Shown here: positions 8,202 through 15,700 of the stretch, one piece after another
How positions within the stretch are numbered: position 1 is the stretch's first letter
How the letters are laid out: each line of letters starts with the position of its first letter
Origin: Bacillota bacterium
Lineage (GTDB): Bacteria > Bacillota > UBA4882 > UBA8346
Length of the DNA stretch: 64,000 nucleotides
Reading direction: 5' to 3'
Assembly: GCA_023417475.1 (NCBI GenBank)
Contig: JAEZFP010000022.1
Span: forward strand, 8,834 to 72,833
The notes under the pieces: model-generated
Seen by the model: only the letters and a program-made list of their open reading frames with translations
What the model was told of the DNA's origin: nothing
Database searches by the model: none
Made by a program: the position numbers and the translations under genes

Positions 8202-8615
8202 TTATTTTAACGTCCCGATGGACAGATTGACCCGGTAGTTACCATACTGCAACAAACGGTCCAAAAAGTCGTTCAACTCATCATTGGATGCGACGACGAC
8301 CTTGAGCAGATAACACCCTTCCCCACTGATGCGGTCGGCGGCGACAATTCCGTCTTGTGCCGTGATGAATCGGTGAAACGAACTATGATCGGTGGTTTTC
8401 ATAAAGACCGTCACATAGGCAATGACGGTTTTCGACAACTTTTGCTGATCCAGGGCCACCGTATAATGTTTGATCACTCCCAACGCTTCCAGACGGTGAA
8501 TCCGGTTGGCTACGGCTTGGCCGGTCAAATGGACCCGCTCGCCGATTTCCCGCCATTGCAACCGGGCGTTTTTAGTCAGCACCGCGATGATTTGCAGATC
8601 GGTCTGGTCAAGCAT
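8202..8615 (-). CDS. Lrp/AsnC-family transcriptional regulator
   Basis: About 137 residues: an N-terminal winged helix (LDQTDLQIIAVLTKNARLQW, then LTGQAVANRIHRLEALGVI) and a C-terminal RAM/AsnC-type ligand-binding and oligomerisation domain. Such proteins act as leucine- or amino-acid-responsive regulators. I start at the ATG at 8615, where the conserved N-terminus begins and AAAGGAA lies upstream; the in-frame TTG at 8657 lacks a ribosome site. It is divergent from the MBL-fold hydrolase gene at 8753 and may control it. Confidence 0.9.
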   Translation of the reverse strand: MLDQTDLQIIAVLTKNARLQWREIGERVHLTGQAVANRIHRLEALGVIKHYTVALDQQKLSKTVIAYVTVFMKTTDHSSFHRFITAQDGIVAADRISGEGCYLLKVVVASNDELNDFLDRLLQYGNYRVNLSIGTLK

Positions 8616-8752
8616 GAACGACGTTTTCCTTTCACCGTGAATGCGGTTTCCCGCCAAAACTTGCGCGGCCCGCTCTCAATCTCCGCTATAATTAAGTTAT
8701 CCGATTCACGGATTCTGTTTTCAGTATATCAGATTTGCAGGAGGAATAGATC

Positions 8753-9526
8753 ATGAAGATTCGGTTATTGCGCCATGCCACCTGTCTTATTGTTGTCAAC
8801 GGCCGTCGGCTGATCCTAGATCCCATGCTTAGTCCCGCCGGGACGCTGGAGCCAATCCCAGGCGTCCCCAATTCGTCACCCAACCCGTTGGTCGACTTGC
8901 CGGAGACCAACAACTTGTTTCAAGCGTTTGACGCCGCCATTGTCACCCACACCCACCGCGACCACTTCGACAATCGGGCGCAGGAGTTGTTGCCCAAACA
9001 TTTGCCGTTGTTTTGTCAAGCGCAGGATACCGCGAAGATTACCGCCGCCGGCTTCAGCGACGTTCGGCCGGTAGCGTCAGCCGTTCAATGGCGCGGTATC
9101 ACCCTCCGGCGTACCGGAGGTCAACACGGCACCGGCGCCATCGGCGCCCGGATGGCCCCGGTTTCAGGGTTTGTGATTAGCGCCCCCGGCGAACCGACGC
9201 TTTATATTACCGGAGACACGATTTTCTGCCCGGAAGTAGCCGAAGCGTTAAAAACCCACCAACCCGACATCGTACTGGCCTTCGCCGGAAGCGCGCAATT
9301 TCAGGAAGGGGACCCTATCACCATGGGGTGGCCGGACCTGCTGCAAGTGACCCAAGCGGTCCCCCAGGCCAAAGTCTGCGTAGTCCATATGGAGGCATGG
9401 AACCATTGCCGTTTATCCCGGGCGGAACTACGCCGGTTGGTTCAAAGCCACCATCTGGCCGATCGGGTTTTTATTCCGGCCGACGGGGCCTGGTTTCATG
9501 ATCCGGTCGACGAATCAACGAAATGA
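8753..9526 (+). CDS. MBL-fold metal-dependent hydrolase (UlaG-like)
   Basis: 257-residue beta-lactamase-fold hydrolase. The metal motif THTHRDHFD (about residues 64-72) and the later GDTIF aspartate are intact, and the N-terminus (MKIRLLRHATCLI) resembles the UlaG/L-ascorbate-lactonase-like group. AGGAGG lies upstream of the ATG. The substrate is unknown. It is divergent from an Lrp-family gene and overlaps the end of the convergent MFS gene by 31 bp. Confidence 0.85.
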   Translation: MKIRLLRHATCLIVVNGRRLILDPMLSPAGTLEPIPGVPNSSPNPLVDLPETNNLFQAFDAAIVTHTHRDHFDNRAQELLPKHLPLFCQAQDTAKITAAGFSDVRPVASAVQWRGITLRRTGGQHGTGAIGARMAPVSGFVISAPGEPTLYITGDTIFCPEVAEALKTHQPDIVLAFAGSAQFQEGDPITMGWPDLLQVTQAVPQAKVCVVHMEAWNHCRLSRAELRRLVQSHHLADRVFIPADGAWFHDPVDESTK

Positions 9527-10737
9527 CCTTGCAAAGAACTCCGCCGGTAAAGCACCCCTAATAGCAGCGTGATCAAGATCAAACCAACCCCACTGGTTCC
9601 CAATACGACTGCAATGGGGGCGAAACTTAACAAACCGCCGTACAACCCGTAAGCCACGGGCAAGGTGGTGTTTCCCAACGTCACCGCAATACTAAAGACC
9701 CTCCCGGCCATTTCATTGGGGACATTGCTTTGCAGGATAGCGGTCCAATAGATTGAAGCGACGGCAATCGATCCGCCGATTAAGGTCATCAATACCATAA
9801 AAGGACCCACGGCAGTCACTTTATTTCCTAACCCGGCGCCGATTATCAGGAAACTCGAGCCCATGACGGTCATGGCTCCGAATAACCAATGGCCGCCAAC
9901 GGTTCTGCGTTTTTGCAGACCAAACAACAGCGAACCGGCGATCATTCCCGCTCCGACCATCATCTCTAAAAGCCCTAAATTGGTAATCCCCGATCCGGAT
10001 AAGCCTTTCGCTAACATCGGCACGATCACCGCCAACCCGCCGACATTCAGATGGGCCAACCCGATGATAATTAAAACCACCCTCACTTGGTTATTGTTCA
10101 CAATAAAACGCAACCCGCTTTGAACATCGGCGGTTATAGTCCGGCCCGTCGGTCCGGTTGGGGCGAGGGCGCGTTTCATCAGGACCGTCAGGCCGGCTGC
10201 AATCAAAAACGACAAACCGTTTATCATAAATACCGGAGTAAATCCCAGCCAGCCGACGACCAAAGCTCCGGCCAACGGCCCCATCACTTTGGTCACTCCG
10301 TCGATTAACTGGCTTAACGAGTTGGCGCGTGCCAGTTGCTCTTTGGGTACCAGCTGCGGTATTACCGCCGCAACAGTCGGGTTGAAAAATGCCGCCGCTA
10401 CCGAAATAATCACCGCAACTCCAAAAATATATTCAATCCGCAGTTGGCCTAATCCCGCCAAAACCGCGACACCAAATACGGAAACGCCACGAATGATATC
10501 GGTTAAGACCAAAATCCGCTTGCGATTCCAACGGTCGATGCACCCCCCGGCCAACGGACCCACGATCAGTCCGGGCAAAACCGAGGCGGTCATCAGCATC
10601 CCCATCATCCAGGGCGACTTGGTCCGCTCCAACACCCACCAAGCCAGCGCAATCGCATAAAACTTATCACCGATTTGCGAGATGAACTGGCCAATCCAGA
10701 GCAAGGTAAAATCCCGTTCCATCCAACATTTTTTCAT
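9496..10737 (-). CDS. MFS exporter (EntS/macrolide-efflux-like)
   Basis: About 413 residues with twelve hydrophobic segments. The N-terminal pattern RDFTLLWIGQFISQIGDKFY and the loop GCIDRWNRKRILVLTD are typical of the MFS_3 group that exports siderophores or macrolides. The ATG at 10737 follows an AAGGGGAG ribosome site; the longer in-frame start at 10776 does not. Its promoter has a 19-bp spacer and shares sequence with the promoter of the adjacent MerR gene, so MerR activation is likely. The 3' end overlaps the convergent MBL gene by 31 bp. Confidence 0.88.
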   Translation of the reverse strand: MKKCWMERDFTLLWIGQFISQIGDKFYAIALAWWVLERTKSPWMMGMLMTASVLPGLIVGPLAGGCIDRWNRKRILVLTDIIRGVSVFGVAVLAGLGQLRIEYIFGVAVIISVAAAFFNPTVAAVIPQLVPKEQLARANSLSQLIDGVTKVMGPLAGALVVGWLGFTPVFMINGLSFLIAAGLTVLMKRALAPTGPTGRTITADVQSGLRFIVNNNQVRVVLIIIGLAHLNVGGLAVIVPMLAKGLSGSGITNLGLLEMMVGAGMIAGSLLFGLQKRRTVGGHWLFGAMTVMGSSFLIIGAGLGNKVTAVGPFMVLMTLIGGSIAVASIYWTAILQSNVPNEMAGRVFSIAVTLGNTTLPVAYGLYGGLLSFAPIAVVLGTSGVGLILITLLLGVLYRRSSLQGHFVDSSTGS

Positions 10738-10802
10738 TAATCGACTCCCCTTTCTACAGCAGCCTAATCCAATCATTTTTGTCAGGCTCCGCTATTGATC
10801 GG

Positions 10803-10833
10803 AGTATAAACCCTCCAGTAATGGTCAGGTCAA
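10803..10833 (-). promoter_or_regulatory. MerR-type promoter of the MFS gene
   Basis: Minus-strand -35 TTGACC (10828-10833), 19-bp spacer, -10 TATACT (10803-10808). The overlong spacer is the hallmark of promoters remodelled by MerR-family activators. The spacer shares ATTACTG with the merR-gene promoter at 11518-11548. Confidence 0.75.
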
Positions 10834-10844
10834 GCAATGTACAA

Positions 10845-10879
10845 ATAAAAAAGCAACCTCATCACATTGCAGAGGTTGC
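10845..10879 (-). terminator. Intrinsic terminator after the MerR gene
   Basis: GCAACCTC (10853-10860) pairs with GAGGTTGC (10872-10879). On the minus strand TTTTTTATTTG follows. Confidence 0.85.
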
Positions 10880-10915
10880 AGACCCGGCTTGATTGCCAAT
10901 TCAAGTCTTAATCGT

Positions 10916-11476
10916 CTATATTACATCATTGGGTTCGGCTTGCGGTTTTTTCTCACGGGCCATCGCAATAATTTCGGTTTGTTCGGCCGAGGAAAAACCC
11001 AACAATTCCAATAGTTGTTGGTGTTCTTCAGGGGAAGCTTTTTCGAAATCCCGATGCCATCTTTGAGCTGTTTCTCTGGTAATCCCAGCTTTTTTAAAGT
11101 TCAGCTCCAATTCCGCCACATTCAGATCGGAGCCCGCTTGAAACAGGGCATTCACTTTTTGCAGATAAGCGATAATCTCCCGCTGCCGATTCCGTAATGC
11201 CTCAATTTGCAGATTAACCGCTCCCAATTGCTTTAAAAGCATTGCTGCGATCCCATTGCCATTCTCCGTCAACAGGCTTTTTATCTCTTCCAACGGAATG
11301 CCCATGGCGCGGAAGATCATGATCCGCTCCAACCGTTCATAGTCGGTCTGATCATAAAGACGGTATCCCGCCGCCGACCGCTCCGACGGTCGGAGCAGTC
11401 CAAGCGAATCATAATAAAGAAGCGTGGTCCGGGATATTGAAAACGCTTTGGCCAACTGCCCAACCGAATACAACAC
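10916..11476 (-). CDS. MerR-family transcriptional regulator
   Basis: 186 residues. The N-terminal winged helix (LYSVGQLAKAFSISRTTLLYYD, split around residue 20) and wing (GYRLYDQTDYERLERI) are followed by a long helix and a C-terminal region of about 110 residues with no recognised effector domain. The start is GTG at 11476, with GGGGAGG upstream. It has its own 19-bp-spacer promoter and lies directly upstream of an MFS exporter with a matching promoter, which indicates autoregulation and control of drug efflux. Confidence 0.9.
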   Translation of the reverse strand: MLYSVGQLAKAFSISRTTLLYYDSLGLLRPSERSAAGYRLYDQTDYERLERIMIFRAMGIPLEEIKSLLTENGNGIAAMLLKQLGAVNLQIEALRNRQREIIAYLQKVNALFQAGSDLNVAELELNFKKAGITRETAQRWHRDFEKASPEEHQQLLELLGFSSAEQTEIIAMAREKKPQAEPNDVI

Positions 11477-11517
11477 GAATCCTCCCCACCGTTTAGGCGC
11501 CGATCATTACTTTCCCT

Positions 11518-11548
11518 ATCCTAAACTATACAGTAATAGACAGGTCAA
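11518..11548 (-). promoter_or_regulatory. MerR-type promoter of the MerR gene
   Basis: Minus-strand -35 TTGACC (11543-11548), 19-bp spacer, -10 TAGGAT (11518-11523). The spacer contains CTGTCTATTACTGTATAG, similar to the spacer of the MFS promoter. Confidence 0.7.
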
Positions 11549-11742
11549 GCGCAAGCGGAAACGATTCGCCGGTTTCCGAACCGTTTTTTGAAGCTTGGTT
11601 TCAACCGGTCGCGCAACTTTCTTTTTGGCATGATTTTTGAAACAGGAGTATCGCTTAATTCTTCGAGAATGTATTTAAAAGAATATTTTATTGGTCGCTT
11701 CTCATTTTCAGTTGCTTTTTTCGGTTCACCAACGGTTTCATT

Positions 11743-11763
11743 TCATATGATGGACTGGAGGTG
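11743..11763 (+). promoter_or_regulatory. TCATATGATG motif before a small-protein gene
   Basis: TCATATGATG (11743-11752) precedes the GGAGGTG ribosome site (11757-11763) of the gene at 11770. The same layout (TCATAAGATG, then GAGGTG) precedes its paralogue at 15380. It could be a -10 element of an alternative sigma factor (CATAnnnT) or a 5'-UTR element. The rest of the 293-bp gap 11477-11769 shows nothing else beyond the MerR promoter. Confidence 0.35.
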
Positions 11764-11769
11764 AAGAAA

Positions 11770-12087
11770 ATGAGTACAGCCTCAGTTATCTTAGCCATTG
11801 AAAATCTAGCCCAATCGGTAGCGGCGTTACTGGGTAATCTCGGTGCGTTTAATGCAACCTACGGCAACACCCTGATCAGTACCATTGAATTGATTAAAAC
11901 CCAGGTTGCATCGCTTCCGATCCAGGCAGGTCAGAAGACCCAGATCATTAATTTACTCAATTTGGCCGAAAATATCATCACCTCAGCGATTACAGCCGGA
12001 TCGATCACCACGACCCAGGTCAATTCGCTGCTTGATATCTTACAACTCGAAGTGTTAAAAACCTTAACATTCAGCTTATTGACCTAA
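11770..12087 (+). CDS. Small protein of unknown function, paralogue of the Cys-tail protein at 14928
   Basis: 105 residues, low in charge, with no signal peptide and no cysteine. It contains SVAALLGNLGAF (about residues 14-25), TIELIKTQVASLP and GSITTTQVNSLLDILQL, which align with the N-terminal ~105 residues of the 14928-15380 product; only the C-terminal Cys-rich tail is missing. The periodic hydrophobic pattern suggests a helical bundle. The ATG at 11770 has GGAGGTG six bases upstream; an in-frame GTG at 11761 would overlap that site. It is convergent with an ABC-2 exporter operon. I do not recognise the family; a surface, spore or exported protein is possible. Confidence 0.7.
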   Translation: MSTASVILAIENLAQSVAALLGNLGAFNATYGNTLISTIELIKTQVASLPIQAGQKTQIINLLNLAENIITSAITAGSITTTQVNSLLDILQLEVLKTLTFSLLT

Positions 12088-12122
12088 AAAGCAAAAACGC
12101 CGACGTAATGCGAAAGCGTTTT

Positions 12123-12150
12123 AGGCAGCTTCGGCTGCCTTTTCCTTTAT
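12123..12150 (+). terminator. Intrinsic terminator between convergent genes
   Basis: AGGCAGC TTCG GCTGCCT hairpin (12123-12140) with a UUCG tetraloop, followed by TTTCCTTTAT. It ends the small-protein gene transcript. Confidence 0.85.
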
Positions 12151-12929
12151 GAACCGGTGGAACGGTAATGTTTGACTCCGTAATTCCAAACCCAAAGACA
12201 AGGAACGATGAATAGGATCCCCGCCAACGGCGCGCAAAAATATAAAATCCGATTTTCAGCGACTTTATCCAGCAGAAACAACAGGGGCAGGTAATTAACG
12301 CAGCCAAACGGGATCACCATCGTAAAAAAACGCGTCACCCATTTTTCGTAGATGTCCAACGGATATTGGGCCATCTCCCGTCCGCCGTCGGTAAAGATAT
12401 TGGCGACTTCCAATCCCTGGACCGTCCAAAAACAAAGCGTCGCCGCAAGAATAAAGATTCCGGCGAAGATAAACACGCCGCTCCCAATCATCAGGCAGAG
12501 TAAAATCACCTTCAGCAAACTCCAGTGAATCGGCAAATTTACCAACGCCCATCCCAGCACCACCACGCTTTGGGCTAACCGTCCGATCCGGGTAAACTCA
12601 AACCGCGACCCCAGCACCTGCAGCACTGTGCCGCGCGGCCGGACCAAAATCCGGTCAAAATCACCGTTAACGATCAGATACGAAAAACTGTCGAAACCCC
12701 GCACGCAGCATTCGCTGATGGCAAAGGCAATATGAATGACGGCAAAACAAAGCGCCACCTCAAAAAAGCTCCATCCCCGGATTTGGCCGAATCGTTGAAA
12801 CAAAAAGTATAATCCGGCAAAAACAAAAAAGGGGACAAAAAATTGGCCGAATGAAAGCAACCAAAATGAAGTCCGATATTGTAACTGCGACTTGCAAAGC
12901 ATCAATAAATAACGGAGATACAGTTTCAC
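12147..12929 (-). CDS. ABC-2 type transporter permease (COG3694-like)
   Basis: About 260 residues with six hydrophobic segments and the conserved middle region FDSFSYLIVNGDFDRILVRP, typical of the uncharacterised ABC-2 permease group that pairs with COG4587/COG4586 partners. The GTG at 12929 is chosen because AAGGAGG lies eight bases upstream, within the last codons of the preceding permease gene; the gap to that stop is four bases. It is the third gene of an exporter operon whose substrate is not known. Confidence 0.88.
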   Translation of the reverse strand: MKLYLRYLLMLCKSQLQYRTSFWLLSFGQFFVPFFVFAGLYFLFQRFGQIRGWSFFEVALCFAVIHIAFAISECCVRGFDSFSYLIVNGDFDRILVRPRGTVLQVLGSRFEFTRIGRLAQSVVVLGWALVNLPIHWSLLKVILLCLMIGSGVFIFAGIFILAATLCFWTVQGLEVANIFTDGGREMAQYPLDIYEKWVTRFFTMVIPFGCVNYLPLLFLLDKVAENRILYFCAPLAGILFIVPCLWVWNYGVKHYRSTGS

Positions 12930-12933
12930 GACC

Positions 12934-13737
12934 TCAACCTCCTTGTACCACAACCCGGCGTAACGCCCGGTTCATAGCGAACTTGCCGCAGCCGATCAAG
13001 ATTATCAACCAAAAAATTTGCACGCCAATCCCCAGCAAAGCGTCGTGCGGAGCAATATTGCCGCTGTAGATCCGAAAAGGCAAGTCGGCGGTCAAACGAA
13101 ACGGCAACCGGTAAACGATCCATTGCAGCCAATCCGGCATCAACGGCACCGGGATCACCAGGCCGCCCAAGAACTCTCCGGTGACACTGAACAGCAGCAT
13201 CGAACCGACCGGCGACATGGTATAAAAGACCGAGATATAAATGAACATCGAAATGGCGACCAAAACCAACACGCCAAGGGCCAGCGCGATCAGGAACAAC
13301 AGCAGCGCCAATCCGTCGGCCGGCCCAGCCATCCGGTACGGCGGCGGCAGGCAAAATGCCACCAATAAGATGGGAATGCAACGCAACAACGCCCCGGCGA
13401 ACCGTTGCGCCAATAATTTGGCAAACCAAAAATGATAAATCCCGCAAGGGCGACATAGTTCATACGCAATGTTCCCACTGGTGATCAAGTTGAATAATTC
13501 GTTATCGCGCAGCCATAACATGATAAAGACCAAGAATGCTTGTTGCAGCCAAATATAGGTCACCAACTGCGGCAAAGCGAACGTCGGCGCATCGTGGGCG
13601 TTTTGATAAAAAGCCCGGTAAATCATGATGAAGATAAAACCCCAAAAAAATTGCGTGGCGACTCCCGCCACCGCGGCGATCCGGTATTGCAGGCCGTTCA
13701 GAAAACGTAATTTTAGAACCGACAAATATGCTTTCAT
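12934..13737 (-). CDS. ABC-2 type transporter permease (COG4587-like)
   Basis: 267-residue membrane protein with about six transmembrane segments. The segment LFNLITSGNIAYELCRPCG parallels the NGDFDRILVRP region of its partner. Its start overlaps the ATPase stop by four bases (ATGA), so it is coupled to that gene. Forms the membrane part of an exporter with the 12147-12929 product. Confidence 0.88.
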   Translation of the reverse strand: MKAYLSVLKLRFLNGLQYRIAAVAGVATQFFWGFIFIMIYRAFYQNAHDAPTFALPQLVTYIWLQQAFLVFIMLWLRDNELFNLITSGNIAYELCRPCGIYHFWFAKLLAQRFAGALLRCIPILLVAFCLPPPYRMAGPADGLALLLFLIALALGVLVLVAISMFIYISVFYTMSPVGSMLLFSVTGEFLGGLVIPVPLMPDWLQWIVYRLPFRLTADLPFRIYSGNIAPHDALLGIGVQIFWLIILIGCGKFAMNRALRRVVVQGG

Positions 13738-14711
13738 AGGTGATACTCCCGGTACAACTGGACTAACAGTTCTTCCACCGGCGGCGTATCAACCGTCACA
13801 TCCAGTAGGTCCAAGCGTTGCGCCAGTTCAGCGATGCAGTCGGAAACGGCGATCCGTTGAATATCCACACTGAAAACCGCCCGTTCCGCGGTGCGCGACA
13901 GTAAAACCGCACCGGGAAGCGCCAACGGAGTCGGGTTCTCCCGAAAATCAACCGTAATCGTGCGTTGACTGGAAAAGCGACTGCGCAATCCGGTTAAATT
14001 CCCATCATAGAGCAGCCGTCCCTTGCCAATCAACAAGATCCGTTGCGCCAACGCCTCAATATCATTCATATCGTGGGTAGTCAGAATCACCGTCACGCCT
14101 TTGGTCCGGTTGATCTCTTTGATAAACCGCCGGACCGCCAGTTTTGAGACCGCGTCCAAGCCGATGGTTGGTTCGTCGAGAAACAAAAGCGCCGGGTCAT
14201 GTAATAATGAGGCCGCGATCTCACAACGCATCCGTTGGCCGAGACTGAGCTGGCGGACCGGGGTAGTCAGGAGCTCCGACAGTTCCAAGGTTGCGGTGAG
14301 CAGTTCCAAATTGGCCTTATATTGCGTTTGGGGTACCCGGTAAATATCCCGGAGCAATTCAAAGGAATCCACCACCGGCACGTCCCACCAGAGCTGCGAA
14401 CGTTGCCCAAAAACAACCCCAATGTGTTTGACATAGGCCACCCGGTCGACCCAAGGCGTATATCCCATAATGTGGCATCGGCCGCAATCCGGCACTAAAA
14501 TCCCGCTCATCACTTTGATGGTTGTGGACTTGCCCGCCCCGTTGGGTCCGATATAACCCACAATTTCCCCGGGAGCAATTTGAAATGAGACATTTTGCAA
14601 CGCCGGCACCGTGGTGTACTCCCGCCGGAACAATGCCTTGACCGCCTGCTTGAGTCCGGCCGTTCGTTTGGCTACCCGGTATGTTTTTGAAATTCCTTGA
14701 AGTTCGATCAA
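13734..14711 (-). CDS. ABC-2 exporter ATPase (COG4586-like)
   Basis: About 326 residues. Walker A GPNGAGKST, signature LSLGQRMRCEIAASLL (LSLGQ in place of LSGGQ), Walker B LLFLDEPTIGLD and H-loop LTTHD are present. FGQRSQLWWDVP in the Q-loop region is characteristic of this COG4586 group. I choose the TTG at 14711 (LIELQGISKTYRV) because AAGGAGG lies eight bases upstream; longer in-frame starts run into the promoter. The gene has its own good promoter at 14761-14789 and leads the two permease genes. The location between two paralogous small-protein genes makes those proteins candidate partners or cargo. Confidence 0.9.
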   Translation of the reverse strand: MIELQGISKTYRVAKRTAGLKQAVKALFRREYTTVPALQNVSFQIAPGEIVGYIGPNGAGKSTTIKVMSGILVPDCGRCHIMGYTPWVDRVAYVKHIGVVFGQRSQLWWDVPVVDSFELLRDIYRVPQTQYKANLELLTATLELSELLTTPVRQLSLGQRMRCEIAASLLHDPALLFLDEPTIGLDAVSKLAVRRFIKEINRTKGVTVILTTHDMNDIEALAQRILLIGKGRLLYDGNLTGLRSRFSSQRTITVDFRENPTPLALPGAVLLSRTAERAVFSVDIQRIAVSDCIAELAQRLDLLDVTVDTPPVEELLVQLYREYHL

Positions 14712-14760
14712 ACCTTCCACCTCCTTGACTTTCATTGGGTTTATCACGACAGGGTTTATT

Positions 14761-14789
14761 ATTTTATTACTAAATAATGGATATGTCAA
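14761..14789 (-). promoter_or_regulatory. Sigma-A-like promoter of the ABC-2 operon
   Basis: Minus-strand -35 TTGACA (14784-14789), 17-bp spacer, -10 TAAAAT (14761-14766), about 40 bp before the ATPase start. It follows two terminators, so the operon is transcribed separately from the Cys-tail gene. Confidence 0.75.
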
Positions 14790-14809
14790 GAGATGGCGGA
14801 AAAAATCCT

Positions 14810-14841
14810 CCAAAAAAGAAAACCAGCGGCATAACCGCTGG
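14810..14841 (-). terminator. Second terminator after the Cys-tail gene
   Basis: CCAGCGG (14823-14829) pairs with CCGCTGG (14835-14841). On the minus strand TTTTCTTTTTT follows. Confidence 0.8.
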
Positions 14842-14890
14842 AAGCCAAAATACTGATCTACATACCCCTGGCAAAAACCCACTCTGTCAA

Positions 14891-14916
14891 CAAAAGGCCC
14901 CCGGTGTCCCGGAGGC
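14891..14916 (-). terminator. First terminator after the Cys-tail gene
   Basis: GCCCCCGG (14897-14904) pairs with CCGGAGGC (14909-14916) around a 4-nt loop. On the minus strand CTTTTG follows, 11 bases after the stop codon. Confidence 0.75.
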
Positions 14917-14927
14917 TGTTTCTACTT

Positions 14928-15380
14928 TTAGCAGCAACAACTATTGTTGAAACTGCTACCACAACTACCGCAACAAGAAGAGGTACAGGTAAAACGCTGA
15001 CAGCATACTCCCCGACCGCAACCGCGTTGCGGTTTGAAGGTCAGAATCGAAAAACTGAAGGCGCTGACCTTTTGACTTGCCAACTGTAACAGATTGAGGA
15101 TTGTATTGAGTTGTTCGGTAGTAATAGACCCAACCGCACTGGCTTGGTTATTAATGACTTCGGCTTGGTTTAAAACATTGATAATCTCATTAATCTGCGT
15201 TGTGGTAAACGGCAATGTCGCAACCTGAGCTTTAATGGCTTCGATGGTCTGGGTGATGGTGGCGGCGTAGGTCGGAGTGTAAGCAGCCAGGTTTCCAAAT
15301 AAAGCGGCCACGGATTGTTGTAAATTTACAAGAGCCTGCAACGTTATATTAATCGCTTGACTCGATGTACTACTTAACAT
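14928..15380 (-). CDS. Small protein with a ten-cysteine C-terminal tail
   Basis: 150 residues. The first ~115 residues match the 11770-12087 product (QSVAALFGNLAAY, TIEAIKAQVATLP, GSITTEQLNTILNLLQL). The last ~34 residues, PQRGCGRGVCC onward and ending SCCC, hold ten cysteines with Gly and Ser, as in cross-linked coat, exosporium or metal-binding tails. There is no signal peptide. The ATG at 15380 follows AGAGGTG. The gene is upstream of, and parallel to, the ABC-2 exporter but is separated from it by two terminators. Function unknown; a coat-like or exported structural protein is a guess. Confidence 0.75.
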   Translation of the reverse strand: MLSSTSSQAINITLQALVNLQQSVAALFGNLAAYTPTYAATITQTIEAIKAQVATLPFTTTQINEIINVLNQAEVINNQASAVGSITTEQLNTILNLLQLASQKVSAFSFSILTFKPQRGCGRGVCCQRFTCTSSCCGSCGSSFNNSCCC

Positions 15381-15700
15381 ATCGATCACCTCTTACATCA
15401 TCTTATGATCGATTAATATTTTCGCAACGGATTTAATGTATAAAATGATTTTCGCCTTCAAAAGCTCGTTTTTTTATATTTTTGCCTAATATGCCATGAT
15501 GCCCCTAACATTATCATTTGGGGTGTTTGCCCAATTATAATGGTTCCTCGCGCTAAAATGACTTTGTTTACCCTAATTTTCAGATTCGCCATTCGGCCCG
15601 ATTTTTGTTCAATGTCACACCAATCTTGCGACAATTATCCCAGTTAGCACCATTAATCCCAAGTTGTAACCAATTCGGCAATTTTCCTTATTCCGCTCCG
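15381..15700. other. Intergenic region upstream of the Cys-tail gene
   Basis: AT-rich stretch of 320 bp between two minus-strand genes. It holds the TCATAAGATG motif (15399-15408, minus) directly before the Cys-tail ribosome site and a weak CCCC/GGGG hairpin near 15503-15524. I see no gene or clear terminator for the Cys-tail side, and no convincing standard promoter. Confidence 0.4.

Noticed and set aside
14904..15089. Plus-strand Thr-rich ORF with a hydrophobic start
   Set aside because: Shadow of the Cys-tail gene; the Thr/Ala runs come from the antisense of Cys and Ser codons, and there is no ribosome site.
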